From positions 31,451,985-31,515,984 of the forward strand of contig CM031610.1 of NCBI GenBank assembly GCA_018398815.1: a stretch of DNA of 64,000 nucleotides, written 5' to 3'. How positions within the stretch are numbered: position 1 is the first letter of the stretch; each line of letters starts with the position of its first letter. Of this stretch, positions 11,694 to 23,437 are shown one piece after another. Both the position numbers and the translations under genes were made by a program. This DNA comes from Conus ventricosus (Eukaryota > Mollusca > Gastropoda > Neogastropoda > Conidae). The notes beneath the pieces are model-generated. The model did no database searches, was not told the DNA's origin, and saw nothing but the letters and a program-made list of their open reading frames with translations.

Positions 11694-12358
11694 AAATAAG
11701 TTTTTCGGTTGTTTTTTGTTTGTGGGTTTGTTTGTTGTTGTTGTTGTTTTTTGGGGGGTGCTTAACACTGGGATATAGAAAGAGAGGAAAATAACCGCCG
11801 CAACAATTAGAAACAAAATCACTGCTAGCTTTTATTCCATATGCTATGAGGACAGTATAACTTGATTTTCAACGTTTTATGATCAAAATATAAGAGAAGG
11901 TTCTGCCATTATAGCAGATTTCCAAGGTTCTGAACGTTGCGTTCCAAGAGAAGCCCTATTCTTAGGTGCTTGTAAAGGAAAGAGGTGCGTCAAGTTGTGA
12001 GCACGGTTCCCCGGTCGCCAACGTGAGATAATAACGGAAACACCGGGCAGATGCCTACCCTGGCGGATCGACTGCTAATTAAAAAAAAAGAAAGTCGTTA
12101 TGTTAACATCCTGTGGGTTTGGGTTTTCTAAAATGATAGGAGGAACCATCGCTGGTGTTCTCATACGTATTATAAACTCGAACTACACTCGCGTTGTCCC
12201 CAGCTTTTGCTGCTTCGATCACCAGTGTCTCGGCTGCTCATGTTTGCAGTGTAAGCAGACAGTGTACACGTAGTTGCCGTGGGTTATGGCTAATTCTTTT
12301 TTTTAAAGATCAAAGTAATTGATTATTGAAAATCATTCAGACAATCGGACCCCTTCCC

Positions 12359-12359
12359 T

Positions 12360-12392
<33 letters not shown>
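12359..12392 (+). repeat. (CT)n microsatellite
   Basis: CT run with one CC interruption. Confidence 0.9.
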
Positions 12393-13497
12393 AAAACTGA
12401 TAAGATCAAATGATTCAAGCCTATTAATCTTTGAACAACGTCCTGATAATCTGTGTCTTTTTTAGAATAAACCATTCCAGTTCGGACTTTAGCTCTGTAC
12501 GTGCTCGGACGAATTAGCAAGGTTACCGTAATGTTTGGTGTGTGGTTCAGCTCACCAAAAAGAACAATGACACGTTGACAAGTTTTAGTATTGGAACAGC
12601 ATGTTCCCTTTCACTGTAGACATCTTCAAAGAAGTTCGTAGATGTAGTGAATTTGGGAAGACCGGGAATGATGTGGGGGTGGGGTGGGGGTTGACGCTGG
12701 CAGATCCTTAGTAAGATCCGAAGAAAGGTGGAAATTTAAAGTAGATGTGTCTATGTGTGTGCTGGAGTGGGGGTGGGAGAACAGTGTTTTGGGAAGCATC
12801 ACGCGCACTCCTTGCGTTGTAGATACAGTAATATGTATGATATTATTTCACCGTTGTTCATCGTTTATGTTATTATTGTGGATCGCAGATTTAAAAAAAA
12901 AAAAAAAAAAGAAAACCTATCTTGACGGCGACTTCATGGATGGCCAATACATTAATGTCAGCATTGATCAGATGTTTTTTTTTTTTTTTTTTTTTTTTTT
13001 GGGGGGGGGGGGGGGGGTAGAGAAAGGCACAGCAGTATTCTGTTTGGTGTGAAAACACTGTGTTGCTGAAAGCCTCGTCAAAGTTAATCTGTATGTTGTT
13101 GACTTTTTTGTTGTTGCTATGTGTGTTTGTTTGTTGTTGGTTTTCTTTTGTTTGTTTGTTGTTGTTTTTTGAGGATGGGAGGATAATAGCTAGCAGATTC
13201 AAATTAAATCACAACTCTGTATTTGTAAAAATATTACCCTACTTTTTGTCCTGGACGTTAATGGAGATTATACGAGTATCAGACGACGAACACCGCGGCG
13301 GAGCAGTTTGTGGGTCGATCTGCTTCTAGGTCATAATTTGCGATTTATTTTTTTTTTTCCATCTTCCTTTTGCTGCGCGACTCCTATATATTCATATTTT
13401 CAGTGAAGTTCACACACACACACGCACACACGCACAGCTCATATATAGCTATATTCTCCGTGTGTGCGTTTCCAAGTATGGCTCAAACACAGATACA

Positions 13498-13499
<2 letters not shown>

Positions 13500-13586
<87 letters not shown>

Positions 13587-13601
13587 TATGTGAGTGAGTG
13601 C

Positions 13602-13641
<40 letters not shown>
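13500..13641 (+). repeat. compound (GT)n(GA)n microsatellite
   Basis: About 52 bp of GT, 34 bp of GA, a GTGAGTGAGTGCGT bridge and a second GA run. Borders the decayed minisatellite. Confidence 0.95.
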
Positions 13642-13643
<2 letters not shown>

Positions 13644-13649
13644 AGAAAG

Positions 13650-13992
13650 TTCCGTATATTCCCTTTAATGTGCATGGCTCCCTGAAATATTCGCTGTTTC
13701 CATCTCCCTTGTAGCCCATACCATTTCTGTATGGCTCCCCTGTATCTCTTTCCTCTGTCTGGCTCCCATTATTTCATAGCCCTTTAATGCACCTGGTTCC
13801 TGTCTTTTCCTCTTTGGTGTTGCTGTCATAATCCTTTTGTGTAGATTTCTTGTATCCCTTCTTATTTGCGAGGCTCTCAAATATCCTCGGTTCTCAGTGA
13901 GGCTTCCATATATCCCTTTTCTTCCTGTGTAGACCCCATATCTTCCATTCCTCCCGTTCATCAATTTTGACTGTTTAGCTTTCTAATATCCT

Positions 13993-14026
<34 letters not shown>

Positions 14027-14525
14027 TGTGTGTGTGTGTGTGTCCCCAATGTATCCCTTTTCTTTGTATGTCTCGCTTCCATCCCTTTTATGTGAGTGGC
14101 TCCCATATATCCTTTCTTCCCATTTATGGTCTTTCTCACCGTGGCTCACATGTATTCCTTTTTTTTTTCCGGTGGTCTCAAATATCCTTTGTTGTGTGTG
14201 TAGCTCTCTTATATCCACTTTTCTCTGTATGGCTTCCATTGTATGTCCTTGTCTCTGCGTGGCTGTCTTTCAGCTCTTTTCTCCATCTGGTTCGTACACA
14301 CCTCTCCCCCACCCCCAACCCCCATACGGCTCCATGTCCTAAATATCCCTTTTCTTTTTAAAGTGTGATTCCCATGTACCTGTCTTCTCCCCTGTGTCTC
14401 GAAGACATCCTATTTTTGAGTATGGCTCCTATTTTTCACCTTATGTCTGTGTGATTGCCACATATACCCTTTCTCACTGTGGCTTCATATATTGCCTTTC
14501 CCTGGATGGCTCCCGTTCGTTGCTA
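13650..14525 (+). repeat. degenerate minisatellite, unit about 35-40 bp
   Basis: The motif GTATGGCTCCCATATATCC, followed by CTTTTCTT-like sequence, recurs with drift about twenty times across the region (for example near 13720, 13900, 14095, 14150, 14190, 14225, 14420 and 14480). Read on the minus strand it stays open over two frames (13665-13964 and 13961-14239), giving a repeating KGIYGSHTE-like peptide. No start, splice or domain supports a gene, so an old tandem array is the better reading. A GA/GT microsatellite interrupts it at 14001-14041. Confidence 0.65.
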
Positions 14526-17500
14526 CATCAGAAGTATGTATAGGCCTTAAAATGAATGAGCTGACTCGGTCTCTTGTTTCTTTCTAGTACGCGAACATGT
14601 GCGTGCGTCTGTATGTGTGTGTGTGTGTGTGTGTGTGTTTTGCTGCATCCAAGAAAGAACGAGACCTGTCGATATGTTAATAATATTATGTAACCTACTT
14701 CGGTGAACATCGGTTTCCGTGTCAGTTAACCATTGCTCCATTCCAGCGCTAACCAAAGCTGTATATATTGAGATGTGCGGTCTTTTCGCTGCACTGGCCT
14801 GAATGAAAAACATACGCGCCAAACTATTCCACACTCTGACGGTTATTAGAATGACTGCCTTACATTTCCGATTATGAAATGAACGTGTCTCTGCCTAGCC
14901 TGTGTTGTTTATGTATTTTTGACTGGAATATTTAGTGCCCGGATTGGATAATGCGACTATTCTGTGTCATCAAATTATTTGTTCAACAAGCCATGTTCGT
15001 GAACTATAGTAATCCGTGTTGCGGATTTGTATGTGTTTCTGTTTCAACGCATTGCGATGATCTTTATTGCGCGTATTGGTATAACAATATTTTCCGATCG
15101 TTACAAAAAGAATTGATGAGTGTTTGGAGCCCAACGAGTGAGAAACGGTACGTAATGTTTATACATCTAAATAGTATCGTGTTCCTTTGGTCTACCCCAT
15201 CCGAGTGTTGTGCGTCCACCTTTCTGATTTCAGGATGAAAAGGGTGGTGGTGGTGGTGGTGGTGGGGGGGGGGGGGGGGGGGTTCGCAACCACCCTTCAT
15301 GTGCCCTTTGATCGTTGCAAATTAAAGTCTTCACAGCACGGCTGAACATGAAACCCAAACGTGATGAAGTGGAGCTACAGCTTTCTGCTGCCAGTGGTCC
15401 AGTGAAAAGACCAGCCCGTTGTACCCCGTCTTGAGTGGTACGTCTTACTGAAGTGAAAGAAACGTCGGATGGGCTTACTAAACGTACGTGCATGGTCGGT
15501 TTCTCAGTTCTATTCATACCGCCGGTTCTGCGTCATCTCTTCTGCCCCATCAACATCCTCTTTCCCTTTCTGTGACTTGTGTCTACGTCACACGATTACT
15601 AGACATCAAGCAGGAATGTAGCTACCGTATCCGAATCGCTGTGCTTGAACATTCTCCCAGCATGGGACTCGTGTGCATGAAGACACGGCACTTGCGTTTC
15701 CGGGGGTGGGGGTGGGGGGGGGGGGGTGGGAGCAAGCCCAGACGGGGAGATTTTGAAGCCCCATTTGCCTGAAGCTTTCAAAGGCGAGTTGTCAAGCCAG
15801 TCAGTTGTCCCCCAGACCGCTGCCTGTATGAGGTCGTGATCAGAGGTGAAACCAAGTATGTTATGTAGCATGTTTGATGCAGTGAATCAATGGGACTCGT
15901 TTCCTCCTACATCAGCATTGCTTAATCAAGGTGGTAGCATTGCAGTGTCTGTACTGGCGTGTGTGTGTGCGAGAGAGAGAGAGAAAGAGAGAGAGAGAGC
16001 GGCACTGGTGCCGATTACGTGGATTCGTATTACTGTATTTTGAGCACGCACATTTGCTGTAGATACACTGACAATACAGTTGCTGATCATGTCGATAATC
16101 GACCCGAGGGAAATGTTTCAACACATGCTTAGTTTTAGAAGTGGGAGGAGTGGGATAGGGTGGAAACAAGACAATGGCAGGAAAGAAAGGTACCTTTTTT
16201 ATAAAATGTACAAAAATGACACCCCGTACACTTTCTTCAGAAGCCTCCATGGAGTCATTTCTGCGCGGACTCGCGCAACATGTCGGGTAGCAAAGGGCCA
16301 CCCGCTTTGTCGACAGTTCGCATTGCATGTACCCCACAGTTAGGGTATCCTCAAAACATTTCGCAATTTTCAAGTCTCATTTTCAAATCTTGAAACACAA
16401 TCCAGTGTTTTGGACTCGATGCTCTTTGATCAGAAAATAGCAATACATCAGATTCCAGTCTCATTGCCATGGGGTGTCTTCTTCAGGATTATCTATCTTC
16501 TCCCCTTCCTCCTCCCTCCACACGATTCTTCAGCTTCGGTGAAGTGCATTCGTTACGGTTCGTGTGGTCCGGGATGCGGCGCATTGTGTGTAACCGTCTT
16601 TGGAAGAAGGGCGACATGGTGTAGGGATATACTTTTCAATGATGCTTTGTGACTTGTACAATTCGTATTGATGGCTTTCCCTTGAAACTTAACTGTCAGT
16701 TGTCTGTAATCATGGACTGTCATGAAATAAACGTACGGGTGAACCTTCGCATTTTCTGTGGCTGCTGTGTGCTTGAGTGTGGTCTGTATGTATGTGTGAG
16801 GCAGTTGGGCCGCGAAGAATCTTTGGGGCGAGTGATGGTTATGGTGGGAGCAGGAAAAACGTTGGTTTAATGTCTGGATCATGACCTCTTATTCATCTTT
16901 CATCATTTACCCTTTGTAATATATTAGTTTGAAAAAGAGAGGGAGGGGTGGGTGGGAAGGTGGTGTCTGGAGAAACATTGGCCTATTGTCTGCATCACGC
17001 GCCTTTTCCTTGTCTTTGGTGATAGTGTACATGTTTATGATATGACGTAATGTGGGGAGAAAAAGGATGGAAGGGTGGTGCATGGGGAGTGAAAGGTGGG
17101 GGGACCACAATAGGTAAAGGCTGGAGACTCACTGGTCTCTTTAACAGATCATTCAACCCAATTAATATCCGATCATTTGCCTGTTACAATATTATGTGTT
17201 TGAGATAGTGAGTGTGTGTGTATGTATGAAGAACTGTGACCAAATAATAATGCACTTGCATAGGAACCGAGAGAATGGAGATCCGCCATCTCAAGTCTTG
17301 CACAGGGCATTTTTCTTGAACCCTTTCCACTGGACTGAGTCAGGATAGGATCAGTGTTAGTCTCTGGGATGTGATGATCAACCAAGGTCCTGTCTACTTT
17401 TAGCACACCTACAACAGACCAGTCTACCACAGCAAAGGTATTTAGTGCTTGGACAGTCGAAAAATTGTATGGCGAAATTTGTGCTCAGCTCCTAGTCTTG

Positions 17501-17690
17501 TTCCAAGCAGATCTGAAAGACACGATGAATGCAAATTAACAAGGGTGTTGACCTTGCAAAATTTTGGCGAAACCTCATTTCATAGATCTACATATGTGCA
17601 GACAGGGGGGAAAAAAACGATTACTGGGAGAGAGGGATGGGGGGGGGACCATATGATGTGTACTCCCTTCCCTGGGAAGAGCATTCTGAA
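14526..17690. other. 3-kb noncoding region, no gene seen
   Basis: Contains (GT)n at 14615-14640, (GGT)n/G-run at 15238-15282, a G-rich tract at 15702-15731 and a GA run near 15970. Nothing resembling a conserved protein or RNA gene is found. Confidence 0.55.
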
Positions 17691-17692
17691 TA

Positions 17693-18122
17693 AGCGCTTG
17701 TGTCCACAGACCCCGCACAGACCGTACAGAAAAAGTGCGGTTGCGTTCAACACTATATTTTACTACTAGACTTGTCCACAGCAGCCAGTCCGCTACGGCC
17801 AGACTTTTTCCTGTTCCGCACAATCTGGGTGGCGTCAAGCATGCCAGACATTTTCTGGTCTGTACGGGCAGAAAAGGTCGTGATTTGCGTGCTCCCCGAT
17901 CTTTACAAATTGGGTGCACCCGAAAACGTCGTTTGGATGCTAGAGATCTTCTTTTGTACCACCACCGGAGCAGAAAAATCTTGCGCTTCCTTGTCACCGC
18001 CATCTTGCAAAGCGGGCAGAACTATGCGGACCCTGTGGAGACGGGTAACCGCACCTTTCTGTCCATACCTTTTCTGGCCCGCAAAAAGTATGGTCTGTGC
18101 GGGGTCTGTGGACACAAAGCCT
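17693..18122 (+). mobile_element. MITE-like element with 31-bp terminal inverted repeats
   Basis: The termini 17693-17723 and 18092-18122 are inverted copies matching at 28 of 31 positions; the inner 23 bp are identical (TGTCCACAGACCCCGCACAG and on). Both sides are flanked by TA (17691-17692 and 18123-18124), as expected for Tc1/mariner-type target duplications. At 430 bp with no transposase it would be non-autonomous. Frames reading MSTDPAQT on both strands are simply the palindromic ends in translation. Confidence 0.75.
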
Positions 18123-19866
18123 TAGACAGACAAATCTGTTATGAAAATTAAGTTACACACACACACACACGCACACGTAAAAACACACAGCAACACGTTT
18201 CTTATACGATTTATTAACTCAAGGTAACAAACGGAATAACAGAGTACATGTGGTAGGAGAATGGGTAAGGAACAATAAGACAAATTTTTAGTGAATAACA
18301 AATGGGTAGCACAATGGGAAAAAAAAGGGTTTTTAAATGTTTAACTGGGTCACAGACACACACACAAAAAGTACATGCACACCACAGGCGACTCCAGGAC
18401 TACACAGACCACCAGATCCTCCCTGTCAATCTTTCGAGATCTGTCTTCTGCTTTCAATTCTATGATCTCATCAAATATCACACACAACAATTTTCACGGA
18501 CAATATTCCAGATCACGCTGAACACCAGAAAACTGTCACGATACTGGTGTTCTAAATATGATGAAGATCTTTCCAGGACTCACAAAAATATCACTTCCAT
18601 AACAAGCACTCTCACTCTCTCCCTCTTTCAAATTTCTTTCTCTCCCAGAAGTAAAATGTAGCAACAAACGTTTAGCCTGTTTTACAAGGTAATCTGAGCC
18701 AGTCAATCTCCAGGGGGCCTTTTCACAGCTGTCACTACACACATACAGGAAAAGGGTCAAATCATGAAAAAGACATGAACAATGAGACAATATTTACATC
18801 AATTCATAGCTAGCCAGATAAACAGACCCCCCCCCCCCCCCCCGAAAAAAAAGAAAGAAAAAAGAATGGTTGACTCCTGGCTAGCGAGACCGACTGGTTG
18901 TGTTCAGTGTCTTGTACTTCATTCAAGTGATTTGAGTATAACATATACCACCACCAGTGATTAGACTTAGAGTGTCTCAATTAGACAGAAGAAAACAGAA
19001 CAAAGAACAAACCAAGACAAAAAAGGAAAATAGAATTTTAAGACAGAAGAAAACAATAAAAAAAATAAAATAAAAAATCCGAGGGATAAAAAGGAAAAGA
19101 ACATTTAAACAGGATGTTGTTTTTTTTTCTTTCTGCGGAGTGGAGTTTTGTGCGTATGACCGTTTTTTATCCCGCCATTAAGGCAGCAACACTCCATCTT
19201 TGGTGTCATCCATACCAACAGCCAAACTGGCCTTCTCTTCCGAAAGTTGGTGATGGGATTTTACGTGTGTGCAAGATGTTGTGCGTGCATTCACACATGG
19301 AACCTCGGTTTATAGTTTCATTCGAAGGACTAACATGATGTATACTTTCAACATATTTTAAACATGATCTGATGATGAGTAAGTATTACACTGCCTGTTT
19401 CACTAAATGTACTTACCATGCAAATTCTTGCATTTTATGGCCACTTTGACAGCTCTGTTTGGCCAAGCTTTTGTGACCAACACATTGGTAGTGAAATACC
19501 CTTGCTAGATTGTCTTATGTTTCACACAGACTGATCAAAGTCACTGACATTAGTGACAGCCATCCAGGGAGTTTTATTTGGTGCATTTTCATGTGTTATT
19601 TGTGATGTCTGAAGAATACATACTAATTGAATATTCACTTGTCTGTCTCCCACGGTGCATTAAATAAGCCTTACCTGGTATCTTGTTTTGTGAGTTTATT
19701 TGTATTTTGTCATAGACTTCAAAATGATCTGCAAAACTAACATATGAAAAATTAACATTAGGATTCTATATAAATATAAAACTATTTCTCTGAGTAAATC
19801 TTAAATAAATGTTAGCAAACCGCCAAAAAAAATAAAATAAAAATAATAATAATAAAAAATTTTAAC
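18123..19866. other. noncoding region, no gene seen
   Basis: AT-rich, with an A-rich tract (18990-19100), a short C17 run near 18827 and a CA run near 18155. A TTTATTAACTC segment near 18207 resembles the minus-strand LINE 3' tails at 59458 and 60590, so an old LINE end is possible but weak. Confidence 0.5.
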
Positions 19867-19867
19867 G

Positions 19868-19990
19868 TGGACAAACGAATCACAAGACAAAACACGATGC
19901 GTTTCGACCTCTTAGGTCTTCTTCAGGCAAGATACACAACAATTAGGACAACGAAAATGAACGAGCAATTACTGAAGGATCCATATCTTG
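19868..19990 (-). mobile_element. half-copy of the foldback/hammerhead-box repeat family
   Basis: Minus strand reads CTGAAGA-A-GACCT-AAG-AGGTC-GAAAC followed by a 40-bp tail ending in GATTCGTTTGTCC. Its other side carries a GGACAACGAAAATGAACGAG segment. The same parts, doubled and inverted, form the element at 62309-62646. Here only one arm is present. Confidence 0.65.
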
Positions 19991-20149
19991 CTTCACGTTC
20001 CCACTATTTGCCCTTTGTTGGAGACCTGTTTGCTCACACAGTTAACAAAACACTTCCAGGCATGATGGTTGTTGAACTGGGTGTGTGCAGTCAGCATGTG
20101 GATAAGGACGATGGGGAATGATGCTACAGAGCTCCATTCTGGTCTGAGA

Positions 20150-20284
20150 CCGCATGACAGGGCTGTACTCTATGCTTCCTTTCATGACATCTCCCAGCAT
20201 CAACAGGCCCAAGAGATACAGTGTTTGGAAAACTGAGCAATCCTGTAAGAGACACATCCCATTAAGTGGATGAAACTCGACTGT
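20150..20284 (+). repeat. old interspersed repeat, copy 2
   Basis: Diverged relative of 4922-5065 in the same orientation. No coding potential. Confidence 0.55.
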
Positions 20285-20670
20285 GTAGCCCAAGTCTTCC
20301 AGTTAATCCCACAGTAAAGTGAACTCTAGGCAGCACCAGGAGTTTGTCTGATCAGACAAATCCCACCAACAAATAGCTCTGATGGGTACCTGTGATGCTC
20401 AAAACTGCACCACGGCACTTGGTGAGGCTGCTGATTCTGTCTACCCTGCATCCGTGTCTTGATTTTCTGCTGCCTTGGAAAAGCTCCTATCTTTTTCCTG
20501 AAAATATTATGTACAGTTTTTCATCCACACCACGGAATTCTCAGAAATGTATATAACTTCTGTGTTAAAAACTTTTTTCACCATCATGATCCTTGACATG
20601 CACACACACAAAAAGTATCGATCATTTTCCACCTCGTCAAAAATGGTCCGCACATGACCCATGTCATCAT

Positions 20671-21554
20671 CAGAGGTTCCGCTAGACTATAGACTTTGCC
20701 GGTACTTGGTACCGACAACAAAAATTTCCGGTACAAGTCTTAAATCAGCCGGTACCGCGCTTGGCTGCCTGCCATGCACTACACACTCAACCGCGATTCT
20801 GGGTCACGCGAACGGCCTACCAGCACGGATAGCACGTAACAGGCTTGTCAGTGACAGCCTTCAGTCAACTGAACTCAACAGAAAAGTCGACGGAGAGAGT
20901 AACATGCAAAAAATCATAAATGAAAACAAAAGGCAAAACAAAACAAACCAAACCAAACCAACCAACCAAAACGTAACTTGAAAGAAAAACAAACAAACAA
21001 ACAAACAAAACAAACTTAACTTCTCACTTACCTATCCACACGTGCGAAAGAATTCCGTCAGTGTTCGTCATCGAACCATGCAGTTACTCAAAGTGATGTT
21101 GAAAACAGCAACAGTCAATTGAAAACTGGGTCGGGGATTACCGCAAGTTCAATCCAGGGTCAGACTGTCAGCATGACACGCAACTTTGGCTACACGCTAG
21201 GGAACCTGGGGTTCTCAAAGAAAAATGGAACCGTCCATTTTGACGCGAGTGCTGTAGTAATCAGCGCTGTCCATTGAAAAAAAAAGGGGGGCAAAGGTCC
21301 TGGGGCTGAAAGGAAGGGGGAAGAGGAGTGATGTCAGATGTATTGTTGTCGGCATGGCATGGCTTATTTCCTGCCTGTCATCCCCGCTCACCCGCTGACA
21401 GGCGGAGAGACAGACAGTGCAGGGATAGGCTAGAGGAGAGTCAAAGCGCTCAGATGTTCTGCCGGTACACGGTACCGGCGGCTTTTATTGTTTTCGGTAC
21501 AAGGCAAATATTTACCGGTAAAAACCGGCATATGCCGGTCTAACGGAACCTCTG
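20671..21554 (+). mobile_element. non-autonomous hAT-like DNA transposon
   Basis: Ends are CAGAGGTTCCGCTAGAC (20671-20687) and its inverted counterpart at 21538-21554, differing by one base. CAGAG termini are typical of hAT elements. Subterminal regions carry many CCGGTAC / GGTACCGG palindromes (20718-20760 and 21460-21540), as expected for transposase-binding repeats. No transposase frame is present in the 884 bp. The flanks share only CATCAT, so an exact 8-bp duplication is not visible. Confidence 0.65.
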
Positions 21555-22409
21555 CATCATATATCAAAATCAGTGACATCCTATATCTGAAACCATAGTC
21601 CTGTCATGGCAAACACTGAAACAGCATTGACAGACAGTGAGATAAGATCATGGATACATTATAATATGCATTTATCATGTGTTGGACACTGACCCTTACT
21701 CAAAAGTTACTCTTCCGTACTTCCAAGAAAATGATAGTTTGATATCAAAATAAGATAATTGATGACAAAAATCACATTACCTGTTACCACCATATTATTG
21801 TATTTCAGTAATTAGCAATTAGAGAGAGTGATGTCCCCTGATCTATGGAGGTTGTTTTGATTTTGTGTCTTCGATTTTTTGGTCTGTTTTGGTCTGTTTC
21901 ATTCACCGAGGCTGGTTTTTTTGCATATACGTTTTTGTGTATTCGGTTATAAGTGTTTATAGTACCCAAGTGTGTGTTTGAAGAGACGCTTTGTTATATT
22001 CCAGGTTGGTAAAAAGGAAATTTATTTGTAGTAGCCCCGTATAGAGAAACGCTTGTGACCATTTTCCGCTTCGTTTTCAAGTTTGCCTTGGTGCTGTTTT
22101 GCACGTGTTTTTTGCTCGTGTTCAGTTGTTCATGCAGTTCAGTTGTCCACTCAGTGTAGACGTTTCGGCATGCGCTGGTGTGACCTTTGAACCCACATAT
22201 TCTGTGTAATCTGCATATCACATGAGATATCTGAATACCCTGGCGACTGTGATTGGGTTTCCTTGTGCTGTTGTCCTCGATAGAAAGCCTGTTGCTTTAA
22301 ACAGAATCACACGTGAGGACCTTGTGTTTGCCAACACTAACAGTGCTGTGACAGGTTTGCCGCGTTGTTTTGAGGGTTTATTTTGTTGATTTGAGGGTTG
22401 CGCTTTGCA
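21555..22409. other. flank and probable LINE 5' UTR
   Basis: Noncoding. The LINE 5' end probably lies somewhere after 21800, but no target duplication or promoter could be fixed. Confidence 0.4.
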
Positions 22410-23336
22410 ATGTCGAAAACGAAACGCAGCCTGTTTAATTCGCCTTTCTCAGCTAAGAAAGACTCAAAGAAATCCCGCACTGAAGAGGTTGAGATATTAA
22501 TTCACGCTGATCAGGGTATGGAGAAGAAGAAGGAGCAAGTTTCTCTGTTCGATGCTCACAAAATCCATGAGACGGTGGTCACACGCATCAACGAGACATT
22601 GAAGGCGTTTACTCCACAGGAAGAAGATGATCCTGCTCTGAAGACTCTCCCTGCCTTTGTGACTGCTGTGTCTACTGCTGTGTCTATGGCGATGGTAGAG
22701 GTGATGAAGGGGGTGATGGACATGTTGGATAATCGACTGGAGCGCTTAGGGCGTATGGACTCTGCCCCTCTCTGCTGTCATCATGAGAAGTTGGAGGCTG
22801 CTATTCGTGGACTGACTTATGAGAACGATTGTCTGCAACAGTATTCCCGCAGAGAATCGGTCCGAATCTTCGGGATTCGGCAGGAGGACGGTGAGACAGC
22901 TGAGCAGGTGGAGAAGAAGGCCCTGACTGTGATGCGGGAAGCTGGAGTTGAGGTGGGGGAAGTCGATATCGCTGCCTGTCACAGGGTGGGCAGGAACAGG
23001 AGCAGCAAAGGGCCACCTGCAGTGCTGGTGAAGTTCGTGTCGAGACGAAAGCGTCGAGAGCTGATGATGAAGAAGAAGACCCTGAAGGGAAAGAATGGCT
23101 ATGACAAGGTCTTCATCAACGACGACCTCACACCCCTCCGTTCCCGGCTGATGGGGTACGTCAAAAGCCTCCCTGCCGTGGAGAGGGTGTGGACCATAGA
23201 TGGGACCATCCACTGTCGCAAGAAATCCATCCCTGGACTTCACCCGGACAGCCACCCCAAGCCCGTCACCATAGAGACACCCGACGACCTGTTCCGCTTG
23301 GGGGAGACGGAGGTCGACTATGAACGACTGGGCTGA
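22410..23336 (+). CDS. LINE ORF1 protein (RNA-binding chaperone type)
   Basis: 308 codons from ATG 22410 to TGA 23334-23336, intact. The N-terminus is basic and serine-rich (KTKRSLFNSPFSAKKDSKKS). A helical, probably coiled-coil part of roughly residues 50-140 follows, including ENDCLQQYSRRESVRIFGI. An RRM-like and C-terminal domain follows with DIAACHRVGR, PPAVLVKFVSR and VFINDDLTPLRSRLMGYVK. This pattern matches L1-type ORF1p (Transposase_22-like), which packages the element RNA. An in-frame TTG 12 bases upstream is not needed. Confidence 0.8.
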   Translation: MSKTKRSLFNSPFSAKKDSKKSRTEEVEILIHADQGMEKKKEQVSLFDAHKIHETVVTRINETLKAFTPQEEDDPALKTLPAFVTAVSTAVSMAMVEVMKGVMDMLDNRLERLGRMDSAPLCCHHEKLEAAIRGLTYENDCLQQYSRRESVRIFGIRQEDGETAEQVEKKALTVMREAGVEVGEVDIAACHRVGRNRSSKGPPAVLVKFVSRRKRRELMMKKKTLKGKNGYDKVFINDDLTPLRSRLMGYVKSLPAVERVWTIDGTIHCRKKSIPGLHPDSHPKPVTIETPDDLFRLGETEVDYERLG

Positions 23337-23437
23337 CCCACCTGATCTTCGCCAGGAACCAAGATTTGGAATAGGGCTGCCCTGGGGGTTCAGTCGGCGT
23401 TCTACAGGCACACCGTTCCAGCAGTGTTGGGAGTGAT

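Larger units (their letters stand above)
7531..13499. other. 6-kb noncoding region, no gene seen
   Basis: Mostly AT-rich sequence with many microsatellites, listed separately. Short open frames here are low-complexity or lack splice or start context. A pair of imperfect 35-bp repeats occurs near 10340-10400 and a T26/G17 homopolymer pair at 12975-13017. No protein family or RNA gene is recognised. Confidence 0.55.

Noticed and set aside
13370..13719. Open frames across a GT/GA repeat
   Set aside because: Low-complexity repeat translation without start or splice support.
17700..18125. 141-codon frame starting MSTDPAQT on both strands
   Set aside because: The same start on both strands is the palindromic MITE end, not a protein.
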